DNA from: JBMNKL01 sp050952225
GTDB lineage: Bacteria > Bacillota > Clostridia > Acetivibrionales > DTU013
Assembly: GCA_050952225.1 (NCBI GenBank)
Contig: JBMNKL010000001.1
Location: 825,231 to 889,230 of the forward strand
DNA length: 64,000 bases
Direction: 5' to 3'
Shown here: one piece after another, positions 55,506-64,000 of the stretch
Layout of the letters: each line of letters begins with the position of its first letter
How positions within the stretch are numbered: the first letter of the stretch is position 1
Made by a program: the position numbers and the translations under genes
Notes under the pieces: model-generated
The model's database searches: none
Told to the model about the DNA's origin: nothing
The model's input: the letters and a program-made list of their open reading frames with translations, nothing else

Positions 55506-56351
55506 GTGACCTGGCTGTTTCCCATAAAGAGTACTATTGATTCACGTCGGTCTGTACGCAGCTACAAAATGGTTCCTGTTGATGACGAGGTCATGGAATC
55601 CATAAAGGCTTTTGCAGAATCAATGCCGGTTCCCTTTGATCATGATGCAGAGATCAGGTTTTTTAATGCCGACCCTACAAAAGCTCTTTATACAGTTATA
55701 AAATCTCCGCCGGATAATGTGGCATTTATTGCTGAAACTGATGTGGTTTCAATTTCAAAGGCAGGCTTTGCAGGAGAGCTTTTGGTCCTCTACGCGCACA
55801 GCAAGGGTATTTCCACCTGTTGGTACGGGTACTATAAACTATCGGAGCTTGAGCGTTTGATGCCTCATTTGCAATCCACGGATCAACTAAAAGAATCAAA
55901 TATGGGCTGCGGATATACAAAAGGTGCAACCACCGGCAGGAGAGCAATATGCATCTCACCCCTGGGTTATTATGAAGATAAAGGGCTTCGCCTTGTTGAC
56001 AGAATTGCGAAAACAACTTTAAGCTCCAGGCGTAAAGAGATTAAAGAACTGCTTGAGAATCCCGGTGATTATTACAGAATACCAGATGACATATTGTATG
56101 CCCTGGACCTGGGGAGAAAAGCGCCATCTGCTACAAACTCACAAATGTGGCGGTTTGGCTTCGAGGATAATTTTAAAACAATTACTGTTGCTGTGCCTGT
56201 TGGGTATAAGCATTTCAAATGGGAATATCCGGACGTGGATATTGGTATTTGCGCATGTCATATATGGCTGGGGCTGATTGACAAAGGATACAGTCCCGCT
56301 GTAACTGTGAATGAAGATTCAGGCAGGGCGGTTTGGAGGATTTCAATCTAA
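55506..56351 (+). CDS. Nitroreductase-family protein (TM1586-like)
   Basis: 281 residues containing two nitroreductase-like halves: SRRSVRSYKMVPVDDEV near the start and the second part with ALDLGRKAPSATNSQMWRF. A C-terminal VWRISI ends the family fold. FMN-dependent reductase function is inferred from family. GTG 55506 follows GGAGGTG. Confidence 0.85.
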   Translation: MTWLFPIKSTIDSRRSVRSYKMVPVDDEVMESIKAFAESMPVPFDHDAEIRFFNADPTKALYTVIKSPPDNVAFIAETDVVSISKAGFAGELLVLYAHSKGISTCWYGYYKLSELERLMPHLQSTDQLKESNMGCGYTKGATTGRRAICISPLGYYEDKGLRLVDRIAKTTLSSRRKEIKELLENPGDYYRIPDDILYALDLGRKAPSATNSQMWRFGFEDNFKTITVAVPVGYKHFKWEYPDVDIGICACHIWLGLIDKGYSPAVTVNEDSGRAVWRISI

Positions 56352-56482
56352 AAAGCAGTCTAATTGCATGCCCTTTCAACCGGAGGCGGACTTTGGCGGG
56401 CCAAATGTCCTTGTCTCATCTAATGCCGTGTTGAAGTTTCCAGGCAATTTTTCTTTTTTATTAAAAAAAAGCCTGACAGCCA

Positions 56483-56511
56483 TTGACATATTAGCTACTA
56501 TTGAATATAAT
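56483..56511 (+). promoter_or_regulatory. Consensus promoter of padR
   Basis: TTGACA (56483-56488), 17-base spacer, TATAAT (56506-56511): both hexamers perfect. Confidence 0.9.
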
Positions 56512-56525
56512 ACAATAGTAGCTAA
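56491..56525. promoter_or_regulatory. PadR operator (inverted repeat)
   Basis: TTAGCTACTATTG (56491-56503) and CAATAGTAGCTAA (56513-56525): perfect 13-bp arms with a 9-base centre holding the -10 box. It overlaps the spacer, the -10 and the start region, ideal for repression by the PadR protein encoded next. Confidence 0.85.
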
Positions 56526-56560
56526 CGTATTCTACTGATTAATAATAAGGGAGGGAGCCT

Positions 56561-56887
56561 GTGAATATACAATACAAAAAGGGTGTGCTGGAACTGTGCG
56601 TGCTATCGCTCTTGAAAAAACATGATTGCTATGGATATGAAATATCCGAATACCTGTCAAGCCACATCGACATTGCTGACGGTACAGTTTACCCGATTTT
56701 GAGAAAACTAAGAAGTGAAGGCCTGCTGACTACTTATATGCAGGAGGAAAGCGGGGGGCCTCCACGCAAGTACTATTCGCTTACAAGCCTTGGACGGGAG
56801 ACATATGAAAAAGAACGTGCAGAGTATCTGGATTTTGCTAAAAAGATAGAGAAATTATTGGAGGATGATGATAATGACAAGAAATGA
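56561..56887 (+). CDS. PadR-family transcriptional regulator
   Basis: 108 residues: YKKGVLELCVLSLLKKHDCYGYEI and DGTVYPILRKLRSEGLL form the PadR winged helix; RKYYSLTSLGRETY follows. GTG start after AAGGGAGGG. Likely represses its own operon through the palindrome at its promoter. Overlaps the next gene. Confidence 0.93.
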   Translation: MNIQYKKGVLELCVLSLLKKHDCYGYEISEYLSSHIDIADGTVYPILRKLRSEGLLTTYMQEESGGPPRKYYSLTSLGRETYEKERAEYLDFAKKIEKLLEDDDNDKK

Positions 56888-57605
56888 GTTCCTGACGAAA
56901 CTTGCCAATGAACTTAAAAAGAACAACGTTACTGATACTGACGATATTATAAGCGAGTACGAGCAGCACTTCGCTTTCAAAATGGCAGACGGTTTTTCTG
57001 AAGAGGAGATTGCTGCTAAACTGGGCGATCCTGTTTTACTTGCTTCCCAGTTTGAGTGCGTTGGTGAGCATAAAAGAAGCGGGGGGAGGAAGGTAACTAC
57101 AGTTATAGGACTGGGTGTTATTGACTTTTTTGCAGGTGCCTTCTTTATTTTGCTTATGGCCTGGGAACTAATTATGGCAGCCTTTTCTGTTTGCAACGCG
57201 GTGATGGCGGTATGCCTGGTCAGCTATGCAAATCCCTGGTCACTTATTCCGCGCATACCTCATTTTCCCGCAGTGGTGTTCGGACTGTCGCTGGCTGCGC
57301 TTTCCGTGCTGTCGGCAACAGGCTGCATTTATTTCGCCGCATTCATCCGTCAGCTCATGCGTTCTTACGGCCGTTTCCATCAAAATACCATAGCGGCTGC
57401 TTCCGGCCGACCGGTACTTCCGTCCATCGGCGTAAATCTGCAGCTACCTGCTAAAGCAAACAGGCGCATCCGCTCAGTGGCGCTGTTTTCCCTGGCGCTG
57501 TTTACTGCCTGCTTTGTCCTTGGAATAATCATATCGATGATTTTGTCCGGAAGCCTGGAGTTTTGGCATGCATGGGGCTGGTTCGGATACGAGCCTGTCA
57601 ATTGA
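56874..57605 (+). CDS. HAAS (DUF1700) domain membrane protein
   Basis: 243 residues. The N-terminal 60 (MTRNEFLTKLANELKK..ISEYEQHF..GFSEEEIAAKLGDP) match the HAAS/DUF1700 module that follows PadR genes in many Firmicutes; four or more membrane helices follow. The stop of padR overlaps its start (GGAGG at 56860-56864). Thought to be a membrane partner of PadR signalling; precise role unknown. The terminal basic stretch and last helix look normal. Confidence 0.88.
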   Translation: MTRNEFLTKLANELKKNNVTDTDDIISEYEQHFAFKMADGFSEEEIAAKLGDPVLLASQFECVGEHKRSGGRKVTTVIGLGVIDFFAGAFFILLMAWELIMAAFSVCNAVMAVCLVSYANPWSLIPRIPHFPAVVFGLSLAALSVLSATGCIYFAAFIRQLMRSYGRFHQNTIAAASGRPVLPSIGVNLQLPAKANRRIRSVALFSLALFTACFVLGIIISMILSGSLEFWHAWGWFGYEPVN

Positions 57606-57766
57606 ATAAGGGGGCACCGGATGCAGCATCCTGTTTGCCAAAGGTTTAAACGACCGCCAGCAGCTGCCGGCATCCGTGCATATGCAACAGACCCGGGGCT
57701 GGAAAAAACAGATATAGGGAACAAGGATACAGGTTGCTCCACAGCCCCTCTCTGCTTGCGAGCCTG

Positions 57767-58255
57767 TTATTCCGGCAGGTAGTCGTATGCTATTCTTTCA
57801 GTGCCGTCTTGGATACGGATAATTCCACATTTCTGAAAACCATACTTTTTTATGGCTGCCTGCATTGGTTTGTTATCCCTATGGGTATCAACCCTCAGGT
57901 AATTGCATTTTTTACTGCAGAAATCAAAGCAGCTTTTTGCAATTCCCCTTGTGCTTCCGTCTGATGCTATCCTGTGAATTGTTCCATATTGCATTGAACT
58001 GCGCCAGTTTCCTTGTTTGATAGTTTGATAGGCAGGCTCGTCACCGATAACAAATGCAAATACTCCCACGATAGTGTCATTCTCTATGCAAACATATAAA
58101 TTTCTATCAGCGATATCCTTTCTGATGATTTCTTCCTTTGGATATCCTGATGCCCACTGTGTAGGATTTCCATTATTCCTCATGAATATCCTGGCTTTTT
58201 CGTAAATTTTCATAATAACCGGCAAATCATCAATTTCTGCGTTCCTGATATGCAT
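57767..58255 (-). CDS. GNAT-family N-acetyltransferase
   Basis: 162 residues, MHIRNAEIDDLPVIMKIYEKAR at the start (written as MHIRNAEIDDLPVIMKIYEK), VGVFAFVIGDEPAY, RIASDGSTRGIAKSCFDFC (acetyl-CoA loop region) and VDTHRDNKPMQAAIKKYGF. Substrate unknown. A degenerate copy of its middle part lies between the two paralogous genes downstream. Confidence 0.9.
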   Translation of the reverse strand: MHIRNAEIDDLPVIMKIYEKARIFMRNNGNPTQWASGYPKEEIIRKDIADRNLYVCIENDTIVGVFAFVIGDEPAYQTIKQGNWRSSMQYGTIHRIASDGSTRGIAKSCFDFCSKKCNYLRVDTHRDNKPMQAAIKKYGFQKCGIIRIQDGTERIAYDYLPE

Positions 58256-58444
58256 TCTTCTTCATCCTTTCACATCAAAATATACAGCATTCTCAGCGGA
58301 ATCAATATCGATGCAGTATCACTGGGCCCGGAGCTGATAATGAAATATAACATTCCAAATAGCCTGATAAACACTGGTGTTTTGTGTTGTATATTATATC
58401 GCGTAAAGTTCTTATATTCAATTGAAAAGACAAATAAAAGACTA

Positions 58445-58473
58445 TTGAAATATGCAGTACTTTATGATAGACT
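58445..58473 (+). promoter_or_regulatory. Candidate promoter of the first BtrH-like gene
   Basis: TTGAAA (58445-58450), 17-base spacer, TAGACT (58468-58473). It lies in the A/T-rich 333-base gap 58256-58588, in which no convincing gene is seen. Confidence 0.5.
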
Positions 58474-58588
58474 ATGCAAGAAAGATTTTACAATGAAGCA
58501 TAAATATGTTATATTACCATAAATAAGTCAATAATTGTCGAAATTTACCGGAGTTTTTATAACAGTAATTAGGAAACGAGGGGATTTA

Positions 58589-59560
58589 ATGAAGAGAAGT
58601 CTAAATTTTAAGCCGTTTAATACGTTTTGGCTTAATTGTGTATATAACATGCTGTTTTCAATGTTAATTTCTTTAGAACCCAGCTACTATTCTGCCGCTC
58701 TTCTTAATGACTACTCCTATTTGGTTATCGATCAGGGGACACCTACAGGGACAAAGTATAATCACTTGGAATTGTGGCCTATAGTTAAGCATTTCGAAAG
58801 ATATAGAAGTATGCTGTTCGGCGATTATGAACCGCTGAATTTTGAAAGCGGAGATAATTATTTCGATATATTGAAGGGACTTATAGAGGAAAAAAAGTTA
58901 ATCCTGCTGGGAGTAGATTTGTTTTATTGGATTCCCTATAGTGTCACCTGGAACAGACACCACTGGATTCATTATTCATTTATTAATGGAATTGACGATG
59001 AAAAAAGAGTTGTCTATGCCTTTGATGAAAATGTAAGCGGATATAATGAGTTTGAAATTCCTGAAGACAGGCTGATAAAAGCAATATCAAATTTTCCGCA
59101 AGAGCCGCATGTAATGTCTTATAAACCATCCGGGAACATAGAGAAATTCGAATTATCGATTGATGAAGTAAAAGGAAATGCCCAAAGAATAATTGACGAG
59201 ATTAATAATAATATACTGCCGGTATATTTTTGGGGATTGCGTGAAGCAGATATAGTTGAAGGCCATATGCGTGACCTTATTTCTTTGCGGTTATTTCAAA
59301 TAAAAAACAGGCATATTGCAAACCAATTACTGATGCAGGAACTGGGAGATGTAATCTTAAGTCCGCAGATCAGAAGCTCTCTTATAAATTATTGCAAAGA
59401 ATTGCAAAAAGGATGGGATATAATCAAAAACAATTTTGTAAGGCTTTATTTATCGAAATATGAGGAATCGGTTATTAGTAATGTTAATGAAAAAGCCAAA
59501 TCCTTATTTTCAAAAGAAATTGAAATGTGGGATATGTTCCTCAAATATGCCGGAGAATAG
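58589..59560 (+). CDS. BtrH N-terminal-like (papain-like/C39-like) protein, copy 1
   Basis: 323 residues, soluble. FKPFNTFWLNCVYN places Cys17 after Asn, as in the BtrH N-terminal family; LLGVDLFYWIPY, HHWIHYSFINGIDDEK (His128) and YAFDEN (Asp146) could complete a Cys-His-Asp triad. BtrH itself is an acyltransferase in butirosin synthesis, and related proteins appear near peptide-synthetase genes, but no biosynthetic cluster is here. GGGGATTTA before ATG 58589 is a weak site. Function unknown; family assignment is moderate. Confidence 0.6.
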   Translation: MKRSLNFKPFNTFWLNCVYNMLFSMLISLEPSYYSAALLNDYSYLVIDQGTPTGTKYNHLELWPIVKHFERYRSMLFGDYEPLNFESGDNYFDILKGLIEEKKLILLGVDLFYWIPYSVTWNRHHWIHYSFINGIDDEKRVVYAFDENVSGYNEFEIPEDRLIKAISNFPQEPHVMSYKPSGNIEKFELSIDEVKGNAQRIIDEINNNILPVYFWGLREADIVEGHMRDLISLRLFQIKNRHIANQLLMQELGDVILSPQIRSSLINYCKELQKGWDIIKNNFVRLYLSKYEESVISNVNEKAKSLFSKEIEMWDMFLKYAGE

Positions 59561-59566
59561 AAGCAA

Positions 59567-59660
59567 ATGCATTTTTCGCGGCGGAAATCAAGGCAGTTTT
59601 TTGCAATCCACTTTCCTGCCGGAAGCGGCATCGGCGTGATGTATATCATATGGCGTGATT
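59567..59660 (-). pseudogene. GNAT acetyltransferase remnant
   Basis: On the minus strand a fragment reads IAKNCLDFRREKC, matching IAKSCFDFCSKKC of the GNAT protein at 57767-58255; the DNA of 59567-59630 aligns with 57905-57965. It is a leftover of the duplication that produced the two BtrH-like genes. Confidence 0.65.
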
Positions 59661-59806
59661 TGCACATGGAAAAGGACACCTAAATGACTGTTGAAATATG
59701 TGATATTATGTGCTAAATTAGATATGCATCAATTAACATAATAGTATAATATTGAAAAAATGTTATATTATTATGTCGATACTTGTTGAAATGTCGGAGG
59801 TATTAT

Positions 59807-60775
59807 ATGAAGAGGAGTTTAAATTTTAAACCGTTTGGATTGTTTTGGCTTAATTGTGCATATAGCACGATGTTTTCATTGTTAATATCTTTAGAACCCA
59901 GTTACTATTTTGCCGCTATACTTAATGACTACTCCTATTTGGTTATTGATGAGGAGACACCTACAGGGATAAAGTATAATCATTTGGAATTATGGCCTAT
60001 AGTTAAGCATTACGAAAGATATAGAAGTATGTTGTTCAACGATTATAAACCGCTGAATTTTGAAAGCGGAGATAATTATTTTGATATATTGAAAGGACTT
60101 ATAGAGGAAAATAAATTAATCCTGCTGGGAGTAGATTTATTCTATTGGCTGCCTAATACCATCAGCTGGAAAAGAAATCACTGGGCTCACTATTCATTCA
60201 TTAATGGAATTAACGATGAAAAAAGAGCGGTTTATGTTTTTGAAAGAAACTCGTATGGATATGACGAGTTTGAAATTCCTGAAGACAGGTTAATAGATTC
60301 AATATCAAATTTTCCGCGTGAGCCGCATGTGATGTCGTATAAATTCCCCGAAAACATAGAGAAATTCGAATTATCGATTGATGAAGTAAAAGGAAATGCT
60401 CAAAGAATAATTGACGAGATTAATAATAATATAATGCCGGTGAATTTCTGGGAGCTAGGTGAAGAGGATTTTGCCAAAGGCTATACGCGTGACCTTACTT
60501 CTTTGCGGTTTTTTCAAATAAGCAACAGGCATATTGCAAACGAACTGCTGATACAGGCATTGGGAGATGAAATTTTAAGCCCGGAAATCAGAAGCTCTCT
60601 TATAAAATACTGCAAAGAACTGCAAGAAGGATGGGAGCTTGCTAAAATCATGTTTTTAAGGCTCTATGTTTCGAAAAATAGGAAATCAGATATTAATAAT
60701 ACCAACGAAAAAGTCAGATCCTTATTTTCAAAAGAAATTGAAATGTGGGATATGTTCCTTAAACATGCCGGGTGA
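59807..60775 (+). CDS. BtrH N-terminal-like protein, copy 2
   Basis: 322 residues, closely similar to copy 1 over the full length, at DNA level too (for example around GATGAAGTAAAAGGAAATGC). Cys17 and the His of NHWAHYSF are kept; the acidic residue after VYVF is Glu instead of Asp. TCGGAGGT precedes ATG 59807. The two genes are separated only by a GNAT remnant. Likely a tandem duplicate. Confidence 0.6.
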   Translation: MKRSLNFKPFGLFWLNCAYSTMFSLLISLEPSYYFAAILNDYSYLVIDEETPTGIKYNHLELWPIVKHYERYRSMLFNDYKPLNFESGDNYFDILKGLIEENKLILLGVDLFYWLPNTISWKRNHWAHYSFINGINDEKRAVYVFERNSYGYDEFEIPEDRLIDSISNFPREPHVMSYKFPENIEKFELSIDEVKGNAQRIIDEINNNIMPVNFWELGEEDFAKGYTRDLTSLRFFQISNRHIANELLIQALGDEILSPEIRSSLIKYCKELQEGWELAKIMFLRLYVSKNRKSDINNTNEKVRSLFSKEIEMWDMFLKHAG

Positions 60776-60823
60776 AGATACCCCGGCAGCAATCCTGCCA
60801 ACTTTTCCTGCGCGTTTGTCCCC

Positions 60824-60852
60824 TTGACAAGTTTACCGCTATAAGGGATAAA
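60824..60852 (+). promoter_or_regulatory. Candidate promoter of rlmD-like gene
   Basis: TTGACA (60824-60829), 17-base spacer, GATAAA (60847-60852); a TAAAAT with 19-base spacer is the alternative. Confidence 0.55.
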
Positions 60853-60891
60853 ATAGAGGTATCGGTTCAAGTAAAGCCGGGGGTGAACGAC

Positions 60892-62292
60892 GTGCCGATG
60901 GTTGTGAAAAACCGTGATTATGTTGTGGATATAACGGACATGACCCATGAAGGCCTGGGCGTAGGCAGGATAGATGGTTTAGCCGTTTTTACGGACGGCG
61001 CCCTGGCGGGAGAACAGGTAGAGCTTAAAATAATAAAGGTCAGGAGAACTTACGCTGTAGGGAAGCTGCTCAAAGTCCTCAAACCCTCGCCTGACAGGGT
61101 TATTCCTTTCTGTAGTGTATTCAAACGCTGCGGGGGATGCAGCCTGCAGCACATGGATTATAACGCGCAGCTCGCCTTTAAAACAAAACTTGTGCGCGAC
61201 AGCCTTGAGCGGATAGGCGGGCTTGATGATGTAAAGGTCCGGGATACGATAGGGATGAAAAGCCCGTACAATTACAGGAACAAGGCCCAGTATCCCGTGG
61301 CGTCGGCAGACGGGAGGATTGTCACGGGCTTTTACGCGCCGCGTTCCCACGAGGTAATCGGCTCGGAGGAATGCCGGATACAGGACGCGGAAAGTGACAG
61401 GATAAGAAAACTTGTCACCGGCTTCATGATGGAAAAGGGAATACCGGCATATGACGAGAAGACTGGAAAGGGACTGGTACGGCATATTATAACGCGTGTC
61501 GGGTTTAATACCGGCGAAATAATGGTTATACTTGTCATCAACGGCGATACGCTGCCGCATGTGGATGAATTGGTTAAAAGGCTGGTTGACGGGACCGGTT
61601 CCAAAGGGACTGCTTTTCAAAACTCCGGCTCATCCAGGGTAAAGAGCGTCTATCTCAATGTAAATACCGCCAATACAAATGTAATAATGGGGGATAAGAA
61701 TATCCTTGTATACGGCAGTGAAAGCATTGCCGAAAAAATAGGGGATTACACTTTTATGATATCGCCCGGGTCTTTCTTTCAAGTGAATACCGCGCAGACA
61801 GAGGTGCTTTATTCCAAGGTGCTTGAGTTTGCCGGCCTGAACGGATCGGAAACCGTTTTTGACCTGTATTGCGGGATTGGGACGATTTCGCTTTTCCTGT
61901 CATCGAGGGCAAGGATGGTTTACGGCGTGGAGGTAGTAACGGCTGCCGTGAACGATGCCCGCAAAAATGCGGAGTTAAACGGCGCGGGCAACGTGGAGTT
62001 TATCGAAGGAGAGGCGGAGAAGGCAGTACCTGAGCTGTATCGGAAGGGTATCAATGCCGACGTGGTTGTGCTCGATCCGCCGCGCAAAGGCTGCGATGAA
62101 TCGCTGCTGCGGCTTATAGCCGCCGATATGCGGCCGGACCGGATTGTATACGTTTCCTGCAACCCTGCTACGCTGGCATGCGACCTGAAATACCTGGATG
62201 CTCAGGGATATAGGGCGGCGGAAGTCCAGCCGGTGGATCTTTTCCCCTGGACGGGGCACGTTGAGTGCGTGGTATTGATTACAAAGCTGTAA
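60892..62292 (+). CDS. rlmD: 23S rRNA (uracil-C5)-methyltransferase, RlmD/RumA family
   Basis: 466 residues: N-terminal TRAM domain (VVDITDMTHEGLGVGRIDG), iron-sulfur cysteines (CSVFKRCGGCSLQHM plus a later Cys), SAM-binding DLYCGIGTISLFL and catalytic Cys in VSCNPATLACDL. It methylates uracil in 23S rRNA by family; some Firmicutes members are dual-site enzymes (RlmCD), so the exact site is not certain. GTG 60892 has GGGGGTG upstream; the frame runs further 5' but without a start site. Confidence 0.9.
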   Translation: MPMVVKNRDYVVDITDMTHEGLGVGRIDGLAVFTDGALAGEQVELKIIKVRRTYAVGKLLKVLKPSPDRVIPFCSVFKRCGGCSLQHMDYNAQLAFKTKLVRDSLERIGGLDDVKVRDTIGMKSPYNYRNKAQYPVASADGRIVTGFYAPRSHEVIGSEECRIQDAESDRIRKLVTGFMMEKGIPAYDEKTGKGLVRHIITRVGFNTGEIMVILVINGDTLPHVDELVKRLVDGTGSKGTAFQNSGSSRVKSVYLNVNTANTNVIMGDKNILVYGSESIAEKIGDYTFMISPGSFFQVNTAQTEVLYSKVLEFAGLNGSETVFDLYCGIGTISLFLSSRARMVYGVEVVTAAVNDARKNAELNGAGNVEFIEGEAEKAVPELYRKGINADVVVLDPPRKGCDESLLRLIAADMRPDRIVYVSCNPATLACDLKYLDAQGYRAAEVQPVDLFPWTGHVECVVLITKL

Positions 62293-62578
62293 GTGTTTAT
62301 TTAAGCGGGTTTCAAAAATTACATCCAAGTTGTCTACTCGAGCTAAAGGGCTAGAATACGTACATGGTAACATATCGACGAGGTATTTTGGGGTAAAATT
62401 AGAACTCAAAAATTGGTAGGGTTGAGTTGACAGATTAGATAACGGCCTTTTTTCATAGAGGTTGAGGAGACAGGATGGATGTAAAGATTATGATGGAGAA
62501 TAGTAACTCTCCTTGAAATTATTCGCATTTACGAATATAAGATTTTTGGGTAATTATACACTTTAGAGGTGTGAAATA

Positions 62579-62620
62579 ATGGAGTATATGACCGCAAAAG
62601 AAGCTGCCCAAAAATGGAAT
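62579..62620 (+). pseudogene. 5' fragment of a helix-turn-helix gene
   Basis: ATG 62579 with GAGGTG upstream begins MEYMTAKEAAQKWN, like small excisionase-type HTH proteins, then meets IS21-type sequence. Only 14 codons remain. The 286 bases before it (62293-62578) hold a small hairpin (GGAGA/TCTCC near 62497) and nothing else I can name. Confidence 0.55.
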
Positions 62621-63024
62621 TTCACGAGCGCTGATGTCCTGAAAAATCTCACCTCCAATCCCTTCTTGCAGGCCTCTACACCTAAAGCAATTGAAAGATG
62701 CGTCTTTCCTGTGCCCACATTGCCGTACATGACGATATTGTGTTTGTTTTCGATAAACTCGCACTCTTTAAGATATTCCGGAGTAACGCCACTGGGCAGC
62801 TTTACTTCATCAAACCGGAAGCTTTCAAATGTCTTTATGGTATAGAAACCTGCTTTTTTCAGCAGTTTGTCTTTCTTCAGTTCTTCACGATGCCGGATCT
62901 CTGATTGAAGAAGTTTAAGCAGGTATTCCTGGTGGCTGACTGCCTGTATTTTACCTGACATCTCCACTATGTTCCGGCTGAGGCGAAGCCTTCTGCAACA
63001 TGCTGCAATATCAGATGTCAGCAT
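62621..63024 (-). pseudogene. istB: IS21-family ATP-binding protein IstB, truncated
   Basis: IstB is the AAA+ helper of IS21 transposition. 134 codons remain, including Walker A YGNVGTGKTHLSIALG and the N-terminal region; the sequence stops matching after FFRTSALV at about 62623, about half the normal length (about 250). The remaining open frame continues 19 codons into the HTH fragment. It overlaps the end of istA, the usual arrangement. Confidence 0.88.
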
Positions 63025-64000
63025 TTTTCTTCACCTGCCTTGAGACTTCTGTCATATGCCATAAAATCAGGCACATATCTGTTTAAGTGAGGTATATGCT
63101 CGGGCAAATGTATCGGCTCCAGCTGCAGCACTTTTTCATACAAATATCTGTGCAGATTTATCAGGCTGTCCACATCGGCAGCACCATAGGACAGGGCAGT
63201 ACTGACAGTCTTAATGGCCTTTTCGAAGCTGCTCTTCTGTGTCAGATCAGCAATTACTCTTAATACTTTCCCTCTGTCTTGCTTGCTTAGCTCTTCCATG
63301 TATTCTTTCACAGGCTGTGGCAGCATCTGATATATACCTGTGTATTTCAATGCCCCCGGTCGCCGTGCCAGCTGAGTCAGATATGGCAGCCATTGCATGC
63401 TTTGCTGCTTGTAGTCGCCGTAGAGAGTCTCTCATGACGCACTATCTCCCGATGGCTTTCGTCAAGCACTGTTACATGAAAGGCAGTCAGCCTGACCAGT
63501 ACATATTTGTTTGCGAATTTTGGCGCTGAGGAATATTCGTGCAGGCCTTTGTTGAGCAGAAATTTGCCATATCCGTTTGTCTTCACTGTTATGTATTTGC
63601 TTGTATCAAAAGTTGTCTTGGGCAGCTCCAGCAGGGCTGCCTTATCATCCCTGTATAGCTCTTCGATCGTACCGTTCTTTCGGTAATGCTGCCTTTTGGC
63701 ATCTTCTTCACACCTAATCAGGAGTTCTTTGTTGAATTCACTAATGTCTTCAAAACGTGGTACCGGCACCAGCATGTTTCTCCTGTGATAGCCGACCTTG
63801 TTCTCCACATTGCCTTTTTCATGCCCGGCATCTACATTGCAGAATACTGCTTTGAAACGGTAATGCTCCATGAAACGCATGAAATCATCTGTCAGGTTCC
63901 TGCCTCCGCCCTTTATTACCTTAGCTACTATGGTGCTGGCATTATCAAACCATATCCTTGGCGGCACTCCACCTATGTGCTCAAATATCGCCTTCAAGCC
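63018..64000 (-). pseudogene. istA: IS21-family transposase IstA, 3' part, frameshifted
   Basis: DDE transposase with an Rve-type core; the fragment runs off the right edge. WFDNASTIVA (catalytic Asp) and GHEKGNVENKVGYHRRN (catalytic Glu) are present. The frame breaks near 63428, at a CTCTCT repeat: HERLSTATTSS in the upstream frame becomes YGDYKQQSMQWLPYL in the next. Removing one CT would restore the protein. The C-terminal part continues to 63018. Confidence 0.88.

Noticed and set aside
58250..58522. 90-codon open frame between the GNAT and the first BtrH-like gene
   Set aside because: A/T-rich, no ribosome binding site, no recognisable composition; the promoter of the next gene lies inside it.
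1..64000. CRISPR arrays, rRNA or tRNA genes, and phage genes
   Set aside because: No regularly spaced direct repeats, no rRNA or cloverleaf sequences and no phage structural genes were seen.

Overview
The window looks like a chromosomal segment of an anaerobic low-to-mid GC Gram-positive of class Clostridia. The evidence is a Firmicutes-style rpmG-secE-nusG-rplKA-rplJL-rpoBC-L7Ae-rpsLG-fusA-tuf block with an L10 leader, strong TTGACA/TATAAT promoters and AGGAGG ribosome binding sites, MecA, a PBP1A with a long polar tail, bactofilin, a c-di-AMP riboswitch, and a GH67 alpha-glucuronidase as in xylan-degrading clostridia. Genus and species cannot be fixed from the sequence.

Layout. 1-17 kb: the 3' end of ilvB, then the transcription/translation core block. 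17.6-24 kb: a small membrane protein, MoxR ATPase, DUF58 protein and a multi-pass DUF4129-like protein form one overlapping operon, followed by lon. 24-28.6 kb: a membrane/TPR protein, a PRC-barrel protein, a VanW-family gene broken by several frameshifts, mecA and a small hypothetical gene. 28.6-33.6 kb: proA and proB, normally adjacent, are split by a GH67 alpha-glucuronidase gene and a 237-bp element with 23-bp terminal inverted repeats. 33.6-38.2 kb: PBP1A, bactofilin and an M23 peptidase (cell envelope). 38.5-41.9 kb: a TetR-regulated ABC-2 transporter with two permeases. 42.2-46.1 kb: a Ric-like di-iron protein, a P1B-type metal ATPase, a separate HMA metal chaperone and a HemN/HemW-like radical SAM enzyme. 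46.1-52.1 kb: a c-di-AMP (ydaO-type) riboswitch with terminator in front of a complete oligopeptide ABC transporter (oppDFABC). 52.3-55 kb: bacterioferritin, then speD and speE, both frameshifted. 55-62.3 kb: an ArsC/Spx-like protein, nitroreductase, a PadR-HAAS (DUF1700) regulatory pair, a GNAT acetyltransferase, two tandem paralogues resembling the BtrH N-terminal family with a GNAT remnant between them, and an RlmD-type RNA methyltransferase. 62.6-64 kb: a decayed IS21-family element (istA/istB) fused to a helix-turn-helix gene fragment.

The most unusual items are: the inverted-repeat element at 30.1 kb, whose interior recurs in opposite orientation after tuf with conserved stem-loops; the tandem BtrH-like genes; the c-di-AMP switch on a peptide transporter; and frameshifts in four loci, several at short tandem repeats. 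All family assignments come from reading motifs and from memory of the families; no search was run.
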